Origin: Sphaerisporangium flaviroseum
GTDB lineage: Bacteria > Actinomycetota > Actinomycetes > Streptosporangiales > Streptosporangiaceae
Assembly: GCF_039537005.1 (NCBI RefSeq)
Contig: NZ_BAAAZR010000017.1
Coordinates: forward strand, 1 to 64,000
DNA length: 64,000 bases
Reading direction: 5' to 3'
In this document: positions 17,232 to 26,058 of the stretch, piece after piece
Layout: the number at the start of each line of letters is the position of its first letter
Numbering within the stretch: the stretch's first letter is position 1
Notes under the pieces: model-generated
The model's input: the letters and a program-made list of their open reading frames with translations, nothing else
What the model was told of the DNA's origin: nothing
Databases searched by the model: none
Translations under genes and position numbers: made by a program

Positions 17232-18050
17232 GTGACTGATGAGGTCCGGCGGGTCGGAGCGGGTCTGGACACCAGCACCCCCAACTTCGCCCGCATCGGA
17301 AATTACTTCATCGGTGGAAAGGACAACTTCGCCGCCGATCGAGAGGCCGCGGAACAGATCCTCGCCATCGCCCCCGAGATCCGCACCATGGCTCGGGAAG
17401 TCCAGGCGTTCCAGGTCCGGGTGATCCGCTACCTGGTGGAGCAGGGCATCACCCAGTTCATCCACATCGGCGCGGGGATCCCGAGCCGGCAGAACACCCA
17501 TGAGATCGCCCAGTCGCTGATCCCCGAAGCCCGGGTCGTGTACGTGGCGACCGATCCCGTGGTGCTGTCCCACTCCCGGGCGCTGCTCGCCACCGACTCC
17601 CGCACGGGCGTCGTCGAAGGCGACGTGCTCCACCCGGCCGAACTGGTCGCGGACCCGATCCTGCGGCAGATCATCGACGTCGAGCGGCCTCTGGCCGTCG
17701 TGATCACGGGCGCCCTGCAGTACATTCCCGACGAGGACGATCCCTTCAAGCGCGTGGCCGAGTTGCGCGACTGGATGCCGGCGGGAAGCTATCTCGCCAT
17801 CGCGCATATCGTGTTCGACTCCCGCCCCGAAGCGGCGGCGCCCATCGTCGAGGTCTACCGGCGCGTCTTCAACCGGATGGAGGACGCCTCCCGCACGCGT
17901 GACCAGGTGCAGGGCTTCCTCGATGGTCTGGAACCGGTCGAGCCCGGGCTGGTCTACGTACGGCAGTGGCGTCCGGACAACCCCCTGAACCTCCACCGCC
18001 CCGAGAAGGCCTGGGTCGTCGGCGGCGTGGGCCGCAAGACCGGACCCTGA
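17232..18050 (+). CDS. S-adenosyl methyltransferase (DUF574/SAM_MT family)
   Basis: This 272-residue protein carries the DUF574 hallmarks: NFARIGNYFIGGKDNFAADR, HIGAGIPSRQNTHEIAQ, VVYVATDPVVLSHSRALLA and a late region ending KAWVVGGVGRK. The family is expanded in actinomycetes with several copies per genome, mostly of unknown substrate. Usual motif I reads D-I-G-x-G-x-P; here it is HIGAGIP. The start is GTG at 17232. It stands alone between the DUF1349 and ArsR genes. Confidence 0.88.
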   Translation: MTDEVRRVGAGLDTSTPNFARIGNYFIGGKDNFAADREAAEQILAIAPEIRTMAREVQAFQVRVIRYLVEQGITQFIHIGAGIPSRQNTHEIAQSLIPEARVVYVATDPVVLSHSRALLATDSRTGVVEGDVLHPAELVADPILRQIIDVERPLAVVITGALQYIPDEDDPFKRVAELRDWMPAGSYLAIAHIVFDSRPEAAAPIVEVYRRVFNRMEDASRTRDQVQGFLDGLEPVEPGLVYVRQWRPDNPLNLHRPEKAWVVGGVGRKTGP

Positions 18051-18186
18051 CCAAAGGGGCCCCGCCGGACGCTGTGGGGTCATGACTCGCACTATGTGCC
18101 TACTGGCCGTTTCGGCGTGCGGAATCCTGTCCTGAGCGGTGTTTATTCCATTGTAGATATATGTCCTTTGAGTTATCATCGAGGCC

Positions 18187-18504
18187 ATGGCTACCGCCTT
18201 CGCCGTGCTGGCAGAACCCCACCGTCGCCGCATCCTCGACCTGCTCCTCGAAAGGCCGAGGGCGGTCGGCGAGCTGGTCGAAGAGCTCGGGCTGACCCAG
18301 CCCGGCACCTCGAAGCATCTGAAGGTGCTCCGCGAGGCGGGCCTGGTGCGGATGCGCCCGGACGCCCAGCGACGCGTCTACGAGCTCCGGATGGAGCCGC
18401 TCGCGGAGGTGCACGAGTGGCTGGAGCCCTATCGGCGCATGTGGGCGCGGCGCCTCGACGCACTCGAACGCCACCTGGACGCCATGCCGGACCTCGACGA
18501 CTGA
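18187..18504 (+). CDS. ArsR-family winged-helix regulator
   Basis: This 105-residue protein reads LAEPHRRRILDLLLERPRAV, then GELVEELGLTQPGTSKHLKV with LREAGLVRM, the ArsR winged helix with the recognition helix TQPGTSKHLKVL. There is no Cys-rich metal site, so it is of the subgroup that usually controls a downstream SRPBCC (AHSA1) gene. No such gene follows here; the next 270 bp are non-coding. Upstream DNA (18130-18180) is AT-rich and holds its promoter. Confidence 0.87.
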   Translation: MATAFAVLAEPHRRRILDLLLERPRAVGELVEELGLTQPGTSKHLKVLREAGLVRMRPDAQRRVYELRMEPLAEVHEWLEPYRRMWARRLDALERHLDAMPDLDD

Positions 18505-18753
18505 CTCGGTGAAGGGCGCATCATCCCCGAAAGCCCTGTCGACCTGCTGATCCACGCTCAGGGAGGTCGGCCACAGCCCTTAACCTGCCTGCTCATCGGG
18601 TTCGGCTGGGTGGTCGCCAAGCTGACCGGTGGCGCCGCGGGCCGGTTCGTCCAGACGAGTCGGCAGGATCATGGCGAGCATGGCCTCGGGATGCGGAGGT
18701 GATCGCGAACCGTAGTGCGGGGCGAGTACGGTGGGAGGCTGGACCACGGGACT

Positions 18754-18775
18754 TAAATGGACTATAGTCCGTTTA
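18754..18775. promoter_or_regulatory. Palindromic operator at the start of the TetR gene
   Basis: GGACTATAGTCC at 18759-18770 is a perfect 12-bp palindrome flanked by AAAT and GTTTA, which extend the dyad to 22 bp with a single mismatched pair. It ends directly before the GTG start at 18776. The position fits autoregulation by the encoded TetR protein and a leaderless or very short-leader mRNA. Confidence 0.75.
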
Positions 18776-19420
18776 GTGAACGATGCGGATACCGGCCGGG
18801 TTGGGCCGGGCGCCCCGGGTGAGTTGCTGAACCTGCTCGGGGGCGAGCCGCCGCGCGAGCGAGCGGACGCGGCGAGGAACCGTCAGAAGGTCCTCGCGGC
18901 GGCGGCGCGGCTGTTCGAGAAGAACGGTGTGACGGCCGTGTCGATGGACGCGATCGCCGCCGAGGCCGGGGTGGGCAAGGGAACACTGTTCCGCCGATTC
19001 GGCGACAAATCCGGGCTGGCCGTCGCCCTCCTCGACGAGCGCGAGCGCGATCTCCAGCAGCGCATCATCTACGGTCCTGCTCCGCTGGGCCCCGGCGCCC
19101 CGGCCGGCGAGCGGATCCTGGCCTTCGTGGACGCCTACGCCGGATACCTGTACGGCCATCTCGACCTGCTCCGGGTGTCCGAGACCTCGCCTTCCGGCGC
19201 CCGCTACCGCATCGGCGCCTACCGCTTCTGGCACCGGCACCTCTCCATCCTCCTCGCCGAGGCGCGGCCCGGCTCCGACGCCGACTACCTGGCGCATGCC
19301 GTGCTGGCTCCACTGGCCGCCGAGGTGGCCACCGCGCTGAAGGAAGAGTGCGACGCGGCGCGTACCGTCGCGGGGCTTCATGATCTCGTCACCGCGCTGG
19401 TCGCGCCGGGCCGTTCGTAA
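18776..19420 (+). CDS. TetR/AcrR-family repressor
   Basis: This 214-residue protein has its HTH at residues 25-75: VLAAAARLFEKNGVTAVSMD, AIAAEAGVGKGTLFRRFGDK. The C-terminal ligand domain is all-helical (FVDAYAGYLYGHLDLLRVSE). The start GTG at 18776 lies next to a palindrome that is the expected operator. An upstream ATG at 18731 is in frame but would place the operator inside the gene. No efflux or enzyme gene is adjacent in the same direction except the penicillin acylase 117 bp downstream, which may be its target. Confidence 0.87.
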   Translation: MNDADTGRVGPGAPGELLNLLGGEPPRERADAARNRQKVLAAAARLFEKNGVTAVSMDAIAAEAGVGKGTLFRRFGDKSGLAVALLDERERDLQQRIIYGPAPLGPGAPAGERILAFVDAYAGYLYGHLDLLRVSETSPSGARYRIGAYRFWHRHLSILLAEARPGSDADYLAHAVLAPLAAEVATALKEECDAARTVAGLHDLVTALVAPGRS

Positions 19421-19537
19421 GGCCCGCTCTCCGTCCGCCTGCGAGAAGACCGGAACGGGGATGGGCCGGCGGTGGGGGACATGCTGTGTCGCCCGATATT
19501 GTGATGCGCGCACATTGTGGTGAAAGGTCAGTGAATC

Positions 19538-22336
19538 TTGAGGATTGCCCCCTTTGCTCGGTTCCCCCGTCCGTTCCGATGGGTGGCACGCATCCTCACC
19601 GCCCTCCTGGCGCTGGTCGTCCTGCTCGCAGGGGTCGCGACCTGGACGGTGCGCAGGTCGTTTCCCCAGCTCGACGGGGAGCTGCGCCTCTCCGGCCTGA
19701 GCGCGAAAGTGAGCGTCCTTCGCGACCGGTACGGCATCCCGCAGATCTACGCGGACAACCCCCGGGATCTGTTCAGGGCGCAGGGCTATGTCCACGCCCA
19801 GGACCGGTTCTGGGAGATGGACTTCCGCCGCAAGACCACCGCCGGCCGCCTGTCGGAGCTGTTCGGCGCCTCCACGCTCGATGTGGACAAGGTCGTGCGC
19901 ACGCTCGGCTGGCGGCGTACGGCGGAGAAGGAGGTGGCCCTGCTCAACCCCCAGACGCGCCAGGCCATGGAGGACTACGCGGCCGGCGTCAACGTCTGGA
20001 TGGGGCAGAACCAGGGCTTCGCCGACCGCAGCCTCGAATACGCCGTGCTCAAGCTGACCAACGGCTCCTACACGCCCGAGCCGTGGACCCCCGCCGACTC
20101 GCTGGCCTGGCTCAAGGCGATGGCCTGGGATCTGCGCTCCAACATGGACAGTGAGCTGGAGCGGTCTCTCGACGCGTCCGCCGTGTCGGCCGACCGGGTC
20201 AAGGAGCTGTTTCCCGCCTACCCGTACGACAGGCACCAGCCGATCGTCACGACGGGCAACGTCCGGAACGGCGAGTTCGGCGTCGCCGAACCGCCGAAGC
20301 AGGCCTCGGATTCGCTGAACGGGACCGCAGATTCGCTGAACCGGACCTCGGATTCGCTGAACCGGACCGCGGATTCGCTGGACCGGACCTCGGAACGGAT
20401 GACGCAGGTCTCGGAGCCACGGGAGAAGGCGTCGGAGTCTCAGGCGGGGGCCACGATGGCCTCGCGGGCTCTGGCCGATGTGTCGCGGACGCTGCGGGCC
20501 ATGCCCTCGTTGCTCGGCTCGGATGGCGCCGACCGCGCGGGGATCGGCTCGAACTCCTGGGTCATCAGCGGTGCGCACACCGACACGGGCAAGCCGCTGC
20601 TCGCCAACGACCCCCACCTCGGGCCGCGGATCCCGTCCATCTGGTATCAGGCCGGGCTGCACTGCCGGGTGAAGTCCGCCACGTGCCCGTACGACGTCGT
20701 GGGCTACACCTTCACCGGTCTCCCCGGGGTCGTGATCGGACACAACGACCGGGTCGCCTGGGGGTTCACGAACCTCGGCCCCGACGTGACCGACCTCTAC
20801 CTCGAACGGACCAAGGGTGACACCTACGAGGTCAAGGGCCGGTGGTCGCCCATGGAGACCCGGACCGAGGAGTTCAAGGTCGCGGGCGGCCCGTCCCAGA
20901 AGCTGACGGTACGGTCGACCGCGCACGGGCCGATCATCTCCGGAGTCCTCGGCAGCGCGAAGGACGCCCTGCCTGGCGCCGCGGCCAACGCGGGGGAGCT
21001 CGGTAAGCCTGGGGAGACGGGCAAGTCTGGGGAGACGGGCAAGTCTGGGGAGGCCGGTAAGCCTGGGGAGGCCGGTAAGCCTGGGGAGACGGGCAAGCTC
21101 GCGGTCGCCGGGCATGATGTGGAGGTCGCACTGCGATGGACGGCCCTGGACCCGGGCCGCACGGCTGACGCGCTGCTCGCGCTGGACACGGCGACGAACT
21201 TCGAGCAGTTCAGGAAGGCCGCTTCGTTCTTCGAGGCTCCCGCCCAGAACATGATTTATGCGGATGTTGATGGAAATATCGGCTACCAGGCTCCTGGGCG
21301 GATTCCCGTCAGGTCCAAGGGCGACGGGCAGTGGCCCGCCCGGGGCTGGACCGGGGACGAGGAGTGGACCGGCTTCATCCCCTTCGAAGAGCTCCCCATG
21401 GCGTACAACCCGCCCGAGGGGTTCATCGCTACGGCCAACAACGCGGCCATCGGCCCCGCCTACAGCCGGTTCCTGACCTCCGACTGGTCGTACGGCTACC
21501 GCTCCCAGCGCATCGTGGACCGGATCAAGCAGGCCATGTCCAAGGGAAAGATCAACGTCGCGGCCATGGGGGACATCCAGAGGGACTCCGCGCACGGCCT
21601 GGCGCCCCTGCTGGTGCCGTACCTGCTGCGTGCCGGCACCCGCGTGCCCGAGGCGAAGGAACTGCTCGGGAGCTGGGACTTCACCCAGGGCCGCGACTCG
21701 GCGCCGGCCGCCTACTTCAACGCCGTATGGCGCCACCTGCTCCAGCGGATCTTCGACGACGAACTGCCGGAAGGGGGACGCGCGGGCGGTGGTGACCGCT
21801 GGTACGAGGTGGTGCGCCCGCTCCTGGACAAGCCGGGCGACCGCTGGTGGGACGACGTCCGCACCAAGGGCAAGGTCGAGACGCGAGACGACATGATGGC
21901 GGCGGCGATGGCCGACGCGGCGCAGGAGCTCCGGGCCAGGCTGGGCGACTCACCGCAGGACTGGCGCTGGGGTGACCTGCACACCCTCGAACTGACCAAC
22001 GAGACCTTCGGTACTTCGGGCATCGGCCCGATCGAGTGGCTGTTCAACCGGGGCCCGCTGAAGCTCGGCGGAGGCAAGGACGCGGTCGACGCGACCGGCT
22101 GGGACGCGGCCGAGGGATACGAGGTCGACTGGGTTCCCTCGATGCGCATGGTCGCCGACCTCGCCGACCTGGACCGCTCGCGCTGGGTCAACCTGACTGG
22201 CGCCTCCGGCCACGCCTTCCACACCAACTATGACGACCAGGCCGAGCTCTGGGCCGACGGCGACTCCACCCCTATGCGCCAAACCGAACAAGGCATCCGA
22301 AAAGACACCGTCAACACCCTGACCCTCATCCCGTAA
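19538..22336 (+). CDS. Penicillin acylase family protein (Ntn hydrolase)
   Basis: This 932-residue secreted or membrane-anchored precursor has an N-terminal hydrophobic segment (ILTALLALVVLLAGVATWTV). The alpha chain carries LSAKVSVLRDRYGIPQIYAD and HAQDRFWEMDF. The spacer precedes the nucleophile Ser338 in GIGSNSWVISG, and the beta chain carries NDPHLGPRIPSIWYQ and a C-terminal TGASGHAFHTNYDDQ. Autocatalytic cleavage before Ser338 would give the active heterodimer, which hydrolyses amide bonds of beta-lactams or acyl-homoserine lactones; the substrate is unknown. Two tandem-repeat insertions (residues 258-285 and 489-520) make it longer than usual. The start is TTG at 19538, with AAGG upstream. 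Confidence 0.88.
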   Translation: MRIAPFARFPRPFRWVARILTALLALVVLLAGVATWTVRRSFPQLDGELRLSGLSAKVSVLRDRYGIPQIYADNPRDLFRAQGYVHAQDRFWEMDFRRKTTAGRLSELFGASTLDVDKVVRTLGWRRTAEKEVALLNPQTRQAMEDYAAGVNVWMGQNQGFADRSLEYAVLKLTNGSYTPEPWTPADSLAWLKAMAWDLRSNMDSELERSLDASAVSADRVKELFPAYPYDRHQPIVTTGNVRNGEFGVAEPPKQASDSLNGTADSLNRTSDSLNRTADSLDRTSERMTQVSEPREKASESQAGATMASRALADVSRTLRAMPSLLGSDGADRAGIGSNSWVISGAHTDTGKPLLANDPHLGPRIPSIWYQAGLHCRVKSATCPYDVVGYTFTGLPGVVIGHNDRVAWGFTNLGPDVTDLYLERTKGDTYEVKGRWSPMETRTEEFKVAGGPSQKLTVRSTAHGPIISGVLGSAKDALPGAAANAGELGKPGETGKSGETGKSGEAGKPGEAGKPGETGKLAVAGHDVEVALRWTALDPGRTADALLALDTATNFEQFRKAASFFEAPAQNMIYADVDGNIGYQAPGRIPVRSKGDGQWPARGWTGDEEWTGFIPFEELPMAYNPPEGFIATANNAAIGPAYSRFLTSDWSYGYRSQRIVDRIKQAMSKGKINVAAMGDIQRDSAHGLAPLLVPYLLRAGTRVPEAKELLGSWDFTQGRDSAPAAYFNAVWRHLLQRIFDDELPEGGRAGGGDRWYEVVRPLLDKPGDRWWDDVRTKGKVETRDDMMAAAMADAAQELRARLGDSPQDWRWGDLHTLELTNETFGTSGIGPIEWLFNRGPLKLGGGKDAVDATGWDAAEGYEVDWVPSMRMVADLADLDRSRWVNLTGASGHAFHTNYDDQAELWADGDSTPMRQTEQGIRKDTVNTLTLIP
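20309..20392 (+). repeat. 4 x 21-bp in-frame tandem repeat in the acylase spacer
   Basis: Units begin at 20309, 20330, 20351 and 20372, each close to GATTCGCTGAACCGGACC and encoding DSLNRTS/A. The repeat lies before the nucleophile Ser338, in the spacer region that related acylases remove during maturation. Confidence 0.85.
21002..21097 (+). repeat. Collagen-like 18-bp tandem repeat in the acylase beta chain
   Basis: About five 18-bp units encode GKPGET or GKSGEA six-residue repeats (Gly-Lys-X-Gly-Glu-X). The Gly-x-y periodicity is collagen-like. It is inserted between beta-chain segments, probably as a surface loop. Confidence 0.85.
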
Positions 22337-22519
22337 CCCCCGCGAATCCACAACCGACGCGAGCCGGCCCCTGTTCTCGTCTCCGGGACGACGGCGCTGA
22401 CGATAAGGCCGTCACCGATGTCGGTGCTGGGGATCGAAGAGCCGGGCGGTGGCCGACGCAGCAGGCGACGTAGGCGGCCGTGCCATACACACGGCTGAGC
22501 GGGGTTGGATCATCTTTTT

Positions 22520-22567
22520 GGCCCTCCCGGCACCCGTTTGATCGGGGTACCCGGTTGTTTCCCACCC
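22520..22567 (-). repeat. Dispersed repeat, copy A
   Basis: GGCCCTCCCGGCACCC followed by GTTTGATCGGGGTACCC and TTTCCCACCC. The same ~48-bp core recurs at 62677-62724 in this orientation and at 62981-63034 and 63181-63234 inverted relative to it. Copies differ at a few positions. None overlaps a recognised gene. Confidence 0.75.
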
Positions 22568-22582
22568 GGCAGGTGACATCCG

Positions 22583-22726
22583 CCTGGTCGGCGGTGTGGG
22601 GGTGGTCCGGCCGTTTGTGGTGTGGCGTTTCCTGGTCGGCGGTGAGGGGGTGGTCCGGTTGTCCGTGGTGGGCGGTGGCCTGGTCGGTGGCGAGGGGGGT
22701 GGTTCCGCTGTTCGTGGCGGCAGGGG
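22583..22726. repeat. Three tandem 48-bp units
   Basis: Units start at 22583, 22631 and 22679 with CCTGGTCGGCGGTG or a close variant, each continuing with a G-rich run and GGTGGTCCGG-like sequence. The copies are diverged. G-runs on the plus strand might allow G-quadruplex formation. Confidence 0.8.
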
Positions 22727-22740
22727 GATGGCGCTGAAGG

Positions 22741-23412
22741 TCAGGGGTTTCGCTGCTTGTTGGAGTGCTGGGTGGCCCTTACCCGTACGCGGGTCTTGTC
22801 GCAGGTGTCGCAGCGCTGGGTGACCACGTGGCCGATGCTCTCCACGGACGTCCACCGGTGGCGCATGTGGATGGTCGTGGTCAGCTTCGCGAGCAGGTCC
22901 TTCGTCGCCGCGCCGGCCTGTGACAGCAGGGACCAGGTTCGGGACAGCAGGGACCCGGTCGTCCTTCCGACCACCCGTGGCAGGTGGGGGTCGGCGGTAC
23001 GCGAGACCAGAGGTCCGGCCGAACGTGGCACCGGAGGTCTGGCTGAACGTGGGAGCGGAAACCAGGCTGAACGTTGGGCCGGAGGTTTGGCTGAACGGGA
23101 GAGCGGAAACCAGGCTGAACGCGGGGCCGGAGGTCTGGGACGCGGGACCAGGGGTCCGGTTGTACGTGGGGCCGGAGGTTGGGTGTGGGCGCCTGGGGCA
23201 CCGTCACGTTGGCCGGTTTGCGCGCCATCAGGCCAGTCGATTCGAGCGTCTCCGGGTGGGCGTGGCGCCGGAACGCGTACATCGTGGGCCGCTGAAACAG
23301 GTGTTCGGTGAAACAAGGGAACCTGTATCCAATGGAGTGCCGGGATGTGTACTCGGTGGAGCAACGCGCGGCCGATCTTGCCTGCTGGACCGTTGTTTCC
23401 TAGTGAGTCCAT
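22741..23412 (-). CDS. Hypothetical protein, repeat-rich with a CxxC tail
   Basis: The C-terminal ~70 codons have strong actinomycete third-position GC and encode LLAKLTTTIHMRHRWTSVES, IGHVVTQRCDTCDKTRVRV and a basic tail, with one C-x2-C pair that could bind zinc with neighbouring His. Before it lie degenerate ~13-residue repeats (PPAQRSAWFPLPRSARPPVP) encoded by a tandem repeat around 23020-23160. The N-terminus is unclear: ATG at 23412 is a guess, 23541 is further out, and the repeats may be non-coding with a much shorter real gene. No family was recognised. Confidence 0.4.
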   Translation of the reverse strand: MDSLGNNGPAGKIGRALLHRVHIPALHWIQVPLFHRTPVSAAHDVRVPAPRPPGDARIDWPDGAQTGQRDGAPGAHTQPPAPRTTGPLVPRPRPPAPRSAWFPLSRSAKPPAQRSAWFPLPRSARPPVPRSAGPLVSRTADPHLPRVVGRTTGSLLSRTWSLLSQAGAATKDLLAKLTTTIHMRHRWTSVESIGHVVTQRCDTCDKTRVRVRATQHSNKQRNP

Positions 23413-23577
23413 TCTCTGCTCACCACCCTGGGCCGTAGAGCCGGCGATAGCCGGTTTCGTCTCCCTGTGCCCTTCAGGAACGCCCTTATGCACGCGACGC
23501 ACACCTAGTGTGACCACTCGGCGACTTAACGGTAAACGCATTCTGTGGGCAGGGTGATGACCCCATTGGACGGACGG

Positions 23578-25959
23578 TTAACCGCTCGTCACCGATGAGA
23601 TCTCCGCGAGCGGGAACTCCAAGTAGTCGCCGGCCTCCTCGCACCACGCGTCCAGGACTCCGCGTCGTAGCTCTCCGTGGCTGATCGTGGCGGTCAGCCC
23701 GTCCGACAGGGTGATCAGGGCGCGGACACCGCGGTCGACCACGAAGCCCAGGAGGGACTGCTGGGCGGTGGGCAGCCGGGTCGCCAGGCGTCCGATGACG
23801 GCCCAGGTCTGCCCGGTGTGGCGTTCCTCCTCACGCGTGTGCATGAGACGCCGGGCGTGCTCGCGAGGGTCGGGCGGGGGTTCGGCGATGACGGCCTGCG
23901 GCTCCTCCAGCTCGGCCACCCGCCCTCCGGGGAGCAGGATCAGCCGCCCGCCCTGCGGCTCGCGCCTGACCGTGATCTCTCCGGTGTCGTCCACCGGCAC
24001 CGGGGCGTACCCGGCGTCGCGCAGCGCGGCGAGCGTGCGCTCCGCCGGAGCGGTGCCGGCCAGCACCGTGGGGGCGAGCAGGCGCAGGCCGAGACGCGCC
24101 AGCCGCCTGTGCGCGGCGATCTCGGCGAGCAGCGCGGGGTCGGAGCCCTGGATGATGCAGCCGACCGTGGTGACCGTGACCTCGCCGTACCGCCGGGCCA
24201 CGTCCTTGATGAGGTACGTCAGCGGCTGCGGGATGGTGCCCGCCGTGCGGAGCTCCTCCAGCAGGGAGTCGGCCGAGTACCCGGCGTCCAGGGCCCGGCG
24301 CACGCTGGCGGGGGTGAACCGCCACACCGAGGCGGCGCCCTGGGACTCGCGCTCGGCGGCGCGGTCGAGCAGGCCCGACAGCTCGGCGGCGGGCGGTCCG
24401 GTGACGACGGCGGTCAGGTCGGCCCCGAACAGAGCGGTGCGCTGCGCGCTGGCCAGCGCGTGCACCGAGGACTCCACCAGCCCGGGATCGCGCTCGATCT
24501 CCGGCACCGTCTCGTCCTGCTCGTCACCGGCCAGCGCGGACCCCAGCGCCGCCAGCGAACGTCCGAGGCCTGTCAGCGTGTCGGCGGCGACCAGCCCGAG
24601 CAGCCGCGCCTCCTTCAGCATCGCGGGGCAGCACTCCGCCAGCAGCTCCCTGTCGAGCAGCGGAGCCCGCCAGTGCACGGCCTGTACCAGCTCGGGCATG
24701 CTCGCGAAGGCCGCGTCCTGCGGGAGCGTGGCGAGCGTGGCGAGCACCGCCCAGCGGACGCGGGCGACGGTTTCGCCGGCGGGATCGTCGCTGAGCACCG
24801 TGGGGTAGCGGCCGGCGGCGCGGCGCAGCGACGAACGCTCCATGCGCCACCACGCGGCAAGCAGCACCCGCAGCCGTGCGGGGGCGTCCTCCAGCCGCCA
24901 GGCGTCGAACCGTTTGGTCGGGATCAGGCCGCCCGCCGTCTCGTCCCAGGCGAGCAGCCGGGCGACGGTGCAGACCTCCAGCAGCAGCCGGGTCTCCTCC
25001 TCGGTGCAGCCGGTCTCCTTGATGACCCTGCGCACCTCGCGCACCCCCACGCCGCCGCCCTTGAGCAGGGGGAGCGGGGTCTTGTCGGTGTTCTCCAGGA
25101 GGGCGGCGGCCCGGTCGACGGCGTGCGGCGCGGCCAGGCACATGGCGTGGTCGACGGCCTCCGGATCGGCCGGCACCGTGCCGAGCTGCGGCGGCTCGGG
25201 GGTGAAGGGGGGATGGTAGTCGGGGCCGCGCAACGCGAGCGCTACCTCGCGCGGCATCTCGGCGATGTCCCACTGCGTGCGGAAGAGCAGCCCCCGGTCG
25301 GCCGCCCACTTCTCAGGGGCGCCGGGCGCGACGAAGCGGTTGCCGTCGACGCCGCGCACCGGCCCGTCCCACGCGAACTCGTCGAGCAGGCTCATCGTGC
25401 CGTCAGGCGCGTCGCGCAGCAGCGCGGCGAGCCGGTCGGCATCGCCGAGGATGGCGGTGAGGCGGGTCATGAGCTGCCGCCTGCCGCCCTGGGCCGGCAG
25501 GCCGAGGCTGCGGCTCATCCGGCGCAGGCCCTCGGCGTTGAGCGTCCAGGAGTCGAGGTAGGCCACGAGGGGGTCGCCGAGCCCACAGGGGGCGGTCCAC
25601 CAGCGGGCGACGGCCTCGGCCAGGTGCAGGTGGCCGTCGGGACCGGGCCAGGCCAGAGCGTGGTCGAACAGGCCGTCGAGCCAGGGGAGGATCTCGGCCC
25701 TGGTCACTCCAAGGAAACGGGCGAGCTCCTCACCGGTGGCGCGCTCGCCGATGACCAGGCTCGCCTGAAGGATCTCCAGCGGGGGCAGGGGAAGGCCACG
25801 CATGACCTCCATGACCGCGAAGTTGTCGCTGAGACGCCGGGCGAGCGTGTCGAGGCGGCGCGGCCAGGGTGCGGCGATGGCGTCCGGGCGGTTGGCCAGG
25901 ACGCGCGCGAGCCGCTCTTCGTCAAGGGTCGTCAACCAGTCGAGCAGGTGATCATCCAT
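23578..25959 (-). CDS. Helicase-associated (XPB/Ssl2-like C-terminal) domain protein
   Basis: This 793-residue protein matches large actinobacterial helicase-C-3 domain proteins. The N-terminal region has MDDHLLDWLTTLDEERLARV, the middle is leucine/alanine-rich helical repeats, and the C-terminal domain reads TIPQPLTYLIKDVARRYG, VTVTTVGCIIQGSDPALLAE with RLGLRLLAPTVL. That last domain resembles the second RecA lobe of XPB-type helicases without a Walker A motif, so it is unlikely to be an active helicase alone. Often encoded near a DEAD-type XPB gene, which is not seen here. The start at 25959 is chosen by family; upstream codons overlap the divergent P450 promoter. Confidence 0.8.
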   Translation of the reverse strand: MDDHLLDWLTTLDEERLARVLANRPDAIAAPWPRRLDTLARRLSDNFAVMEVMRGLPLPPLEILQASLVIGERATGEELARFLGVTRAEILPWLDGLFDHALAWPGPDGHLHLAEAVARWWTAPCGLGDPLVAYLDSWTLNAEGLRRMSRSLGLPAQGGRRQLMTRLTAILGDADRLAALLRDAPDGTMSLLDEFAWDGPVRGVDGNRFVAPGAPEKWAADRGLLFRTQWDIAEMPREVALALRGPDYHPPFTPEPPQLGTVPADPEAVDHAMCLAAPHAVDRAAALLENTDKTPLPLLKGGGVGVREVRRVIKETGCTEEETRLLLEVCTVARLLAWDETAGGLIPTKRFDAWRLEDAPARLRVLLAAWWRMERSSLRRAAGRYPTVLSDDPAGETVARVRWAVLATLATLPQDAAFASMPELVQAVHWRAPLLDRELLAECCPAMLKEARLLGLVAADTLTGLGRSLAALGSALAGDEQDETVPEIERDPGLVESSVHALASAQRTALFGADLTAVVTGPPAAELSGLLDRAAERESQGAASVWRFTPASVRRALDAGYSADSLLEELRTAGTIPQPLTYLIKDVARRYGEVTVTTVGCIIQGSDPALLAEIAAHRRLARLGLRLLAPTVLAGTAPAERTLAALRDAGYAPVPVDDTGEITVRREPQGGRLILLPGGRVAELEEPQAVIAEPPPDPREHARRLMHTREEERHTGQTWAVIGRLATRLPTAQQSLLGFVVDRGVRALITLSDGLTATISHGELRRGVLDAWCEEAGDYLEFPLAEISSVTSG

Positions 25960-26058
25960 CACAGCTCTCTCGAAGGTCTCGCGGGAGTCACCAAGAAGCC
26001 ACCGTAATGCAGAGCACCCGCTTGACGGGATCGACGTAGCAGAATAGACCCTGAATCC

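Larger units (their letters stand above)
22337..22740. other. Intergenic region rich in repeats
   Basis: About 400 bp between the acylase and the next minus-strand gene. It contains copy A of a dispersed repeat (22520-22567) and three tandem 48-bp units (22583-22726). Open frames across it are low-complexity Pro/Thr sequence in every reading and no family is recognised, so it is treated as non-coding. Confidence 0.55.

Noticed and set aside
18773..21736. 987-codon open frame antisense to TetR and penicillin acylase
   Set aside because: Crosses two well-supported genes; no domain and typical antisense composition.
23677..26007. 776-codon open frame opposite the helicase-like gene
   Set aside because: Gly/Arg/Gln-rich translation with no family; shadow of the minus-strand gene.
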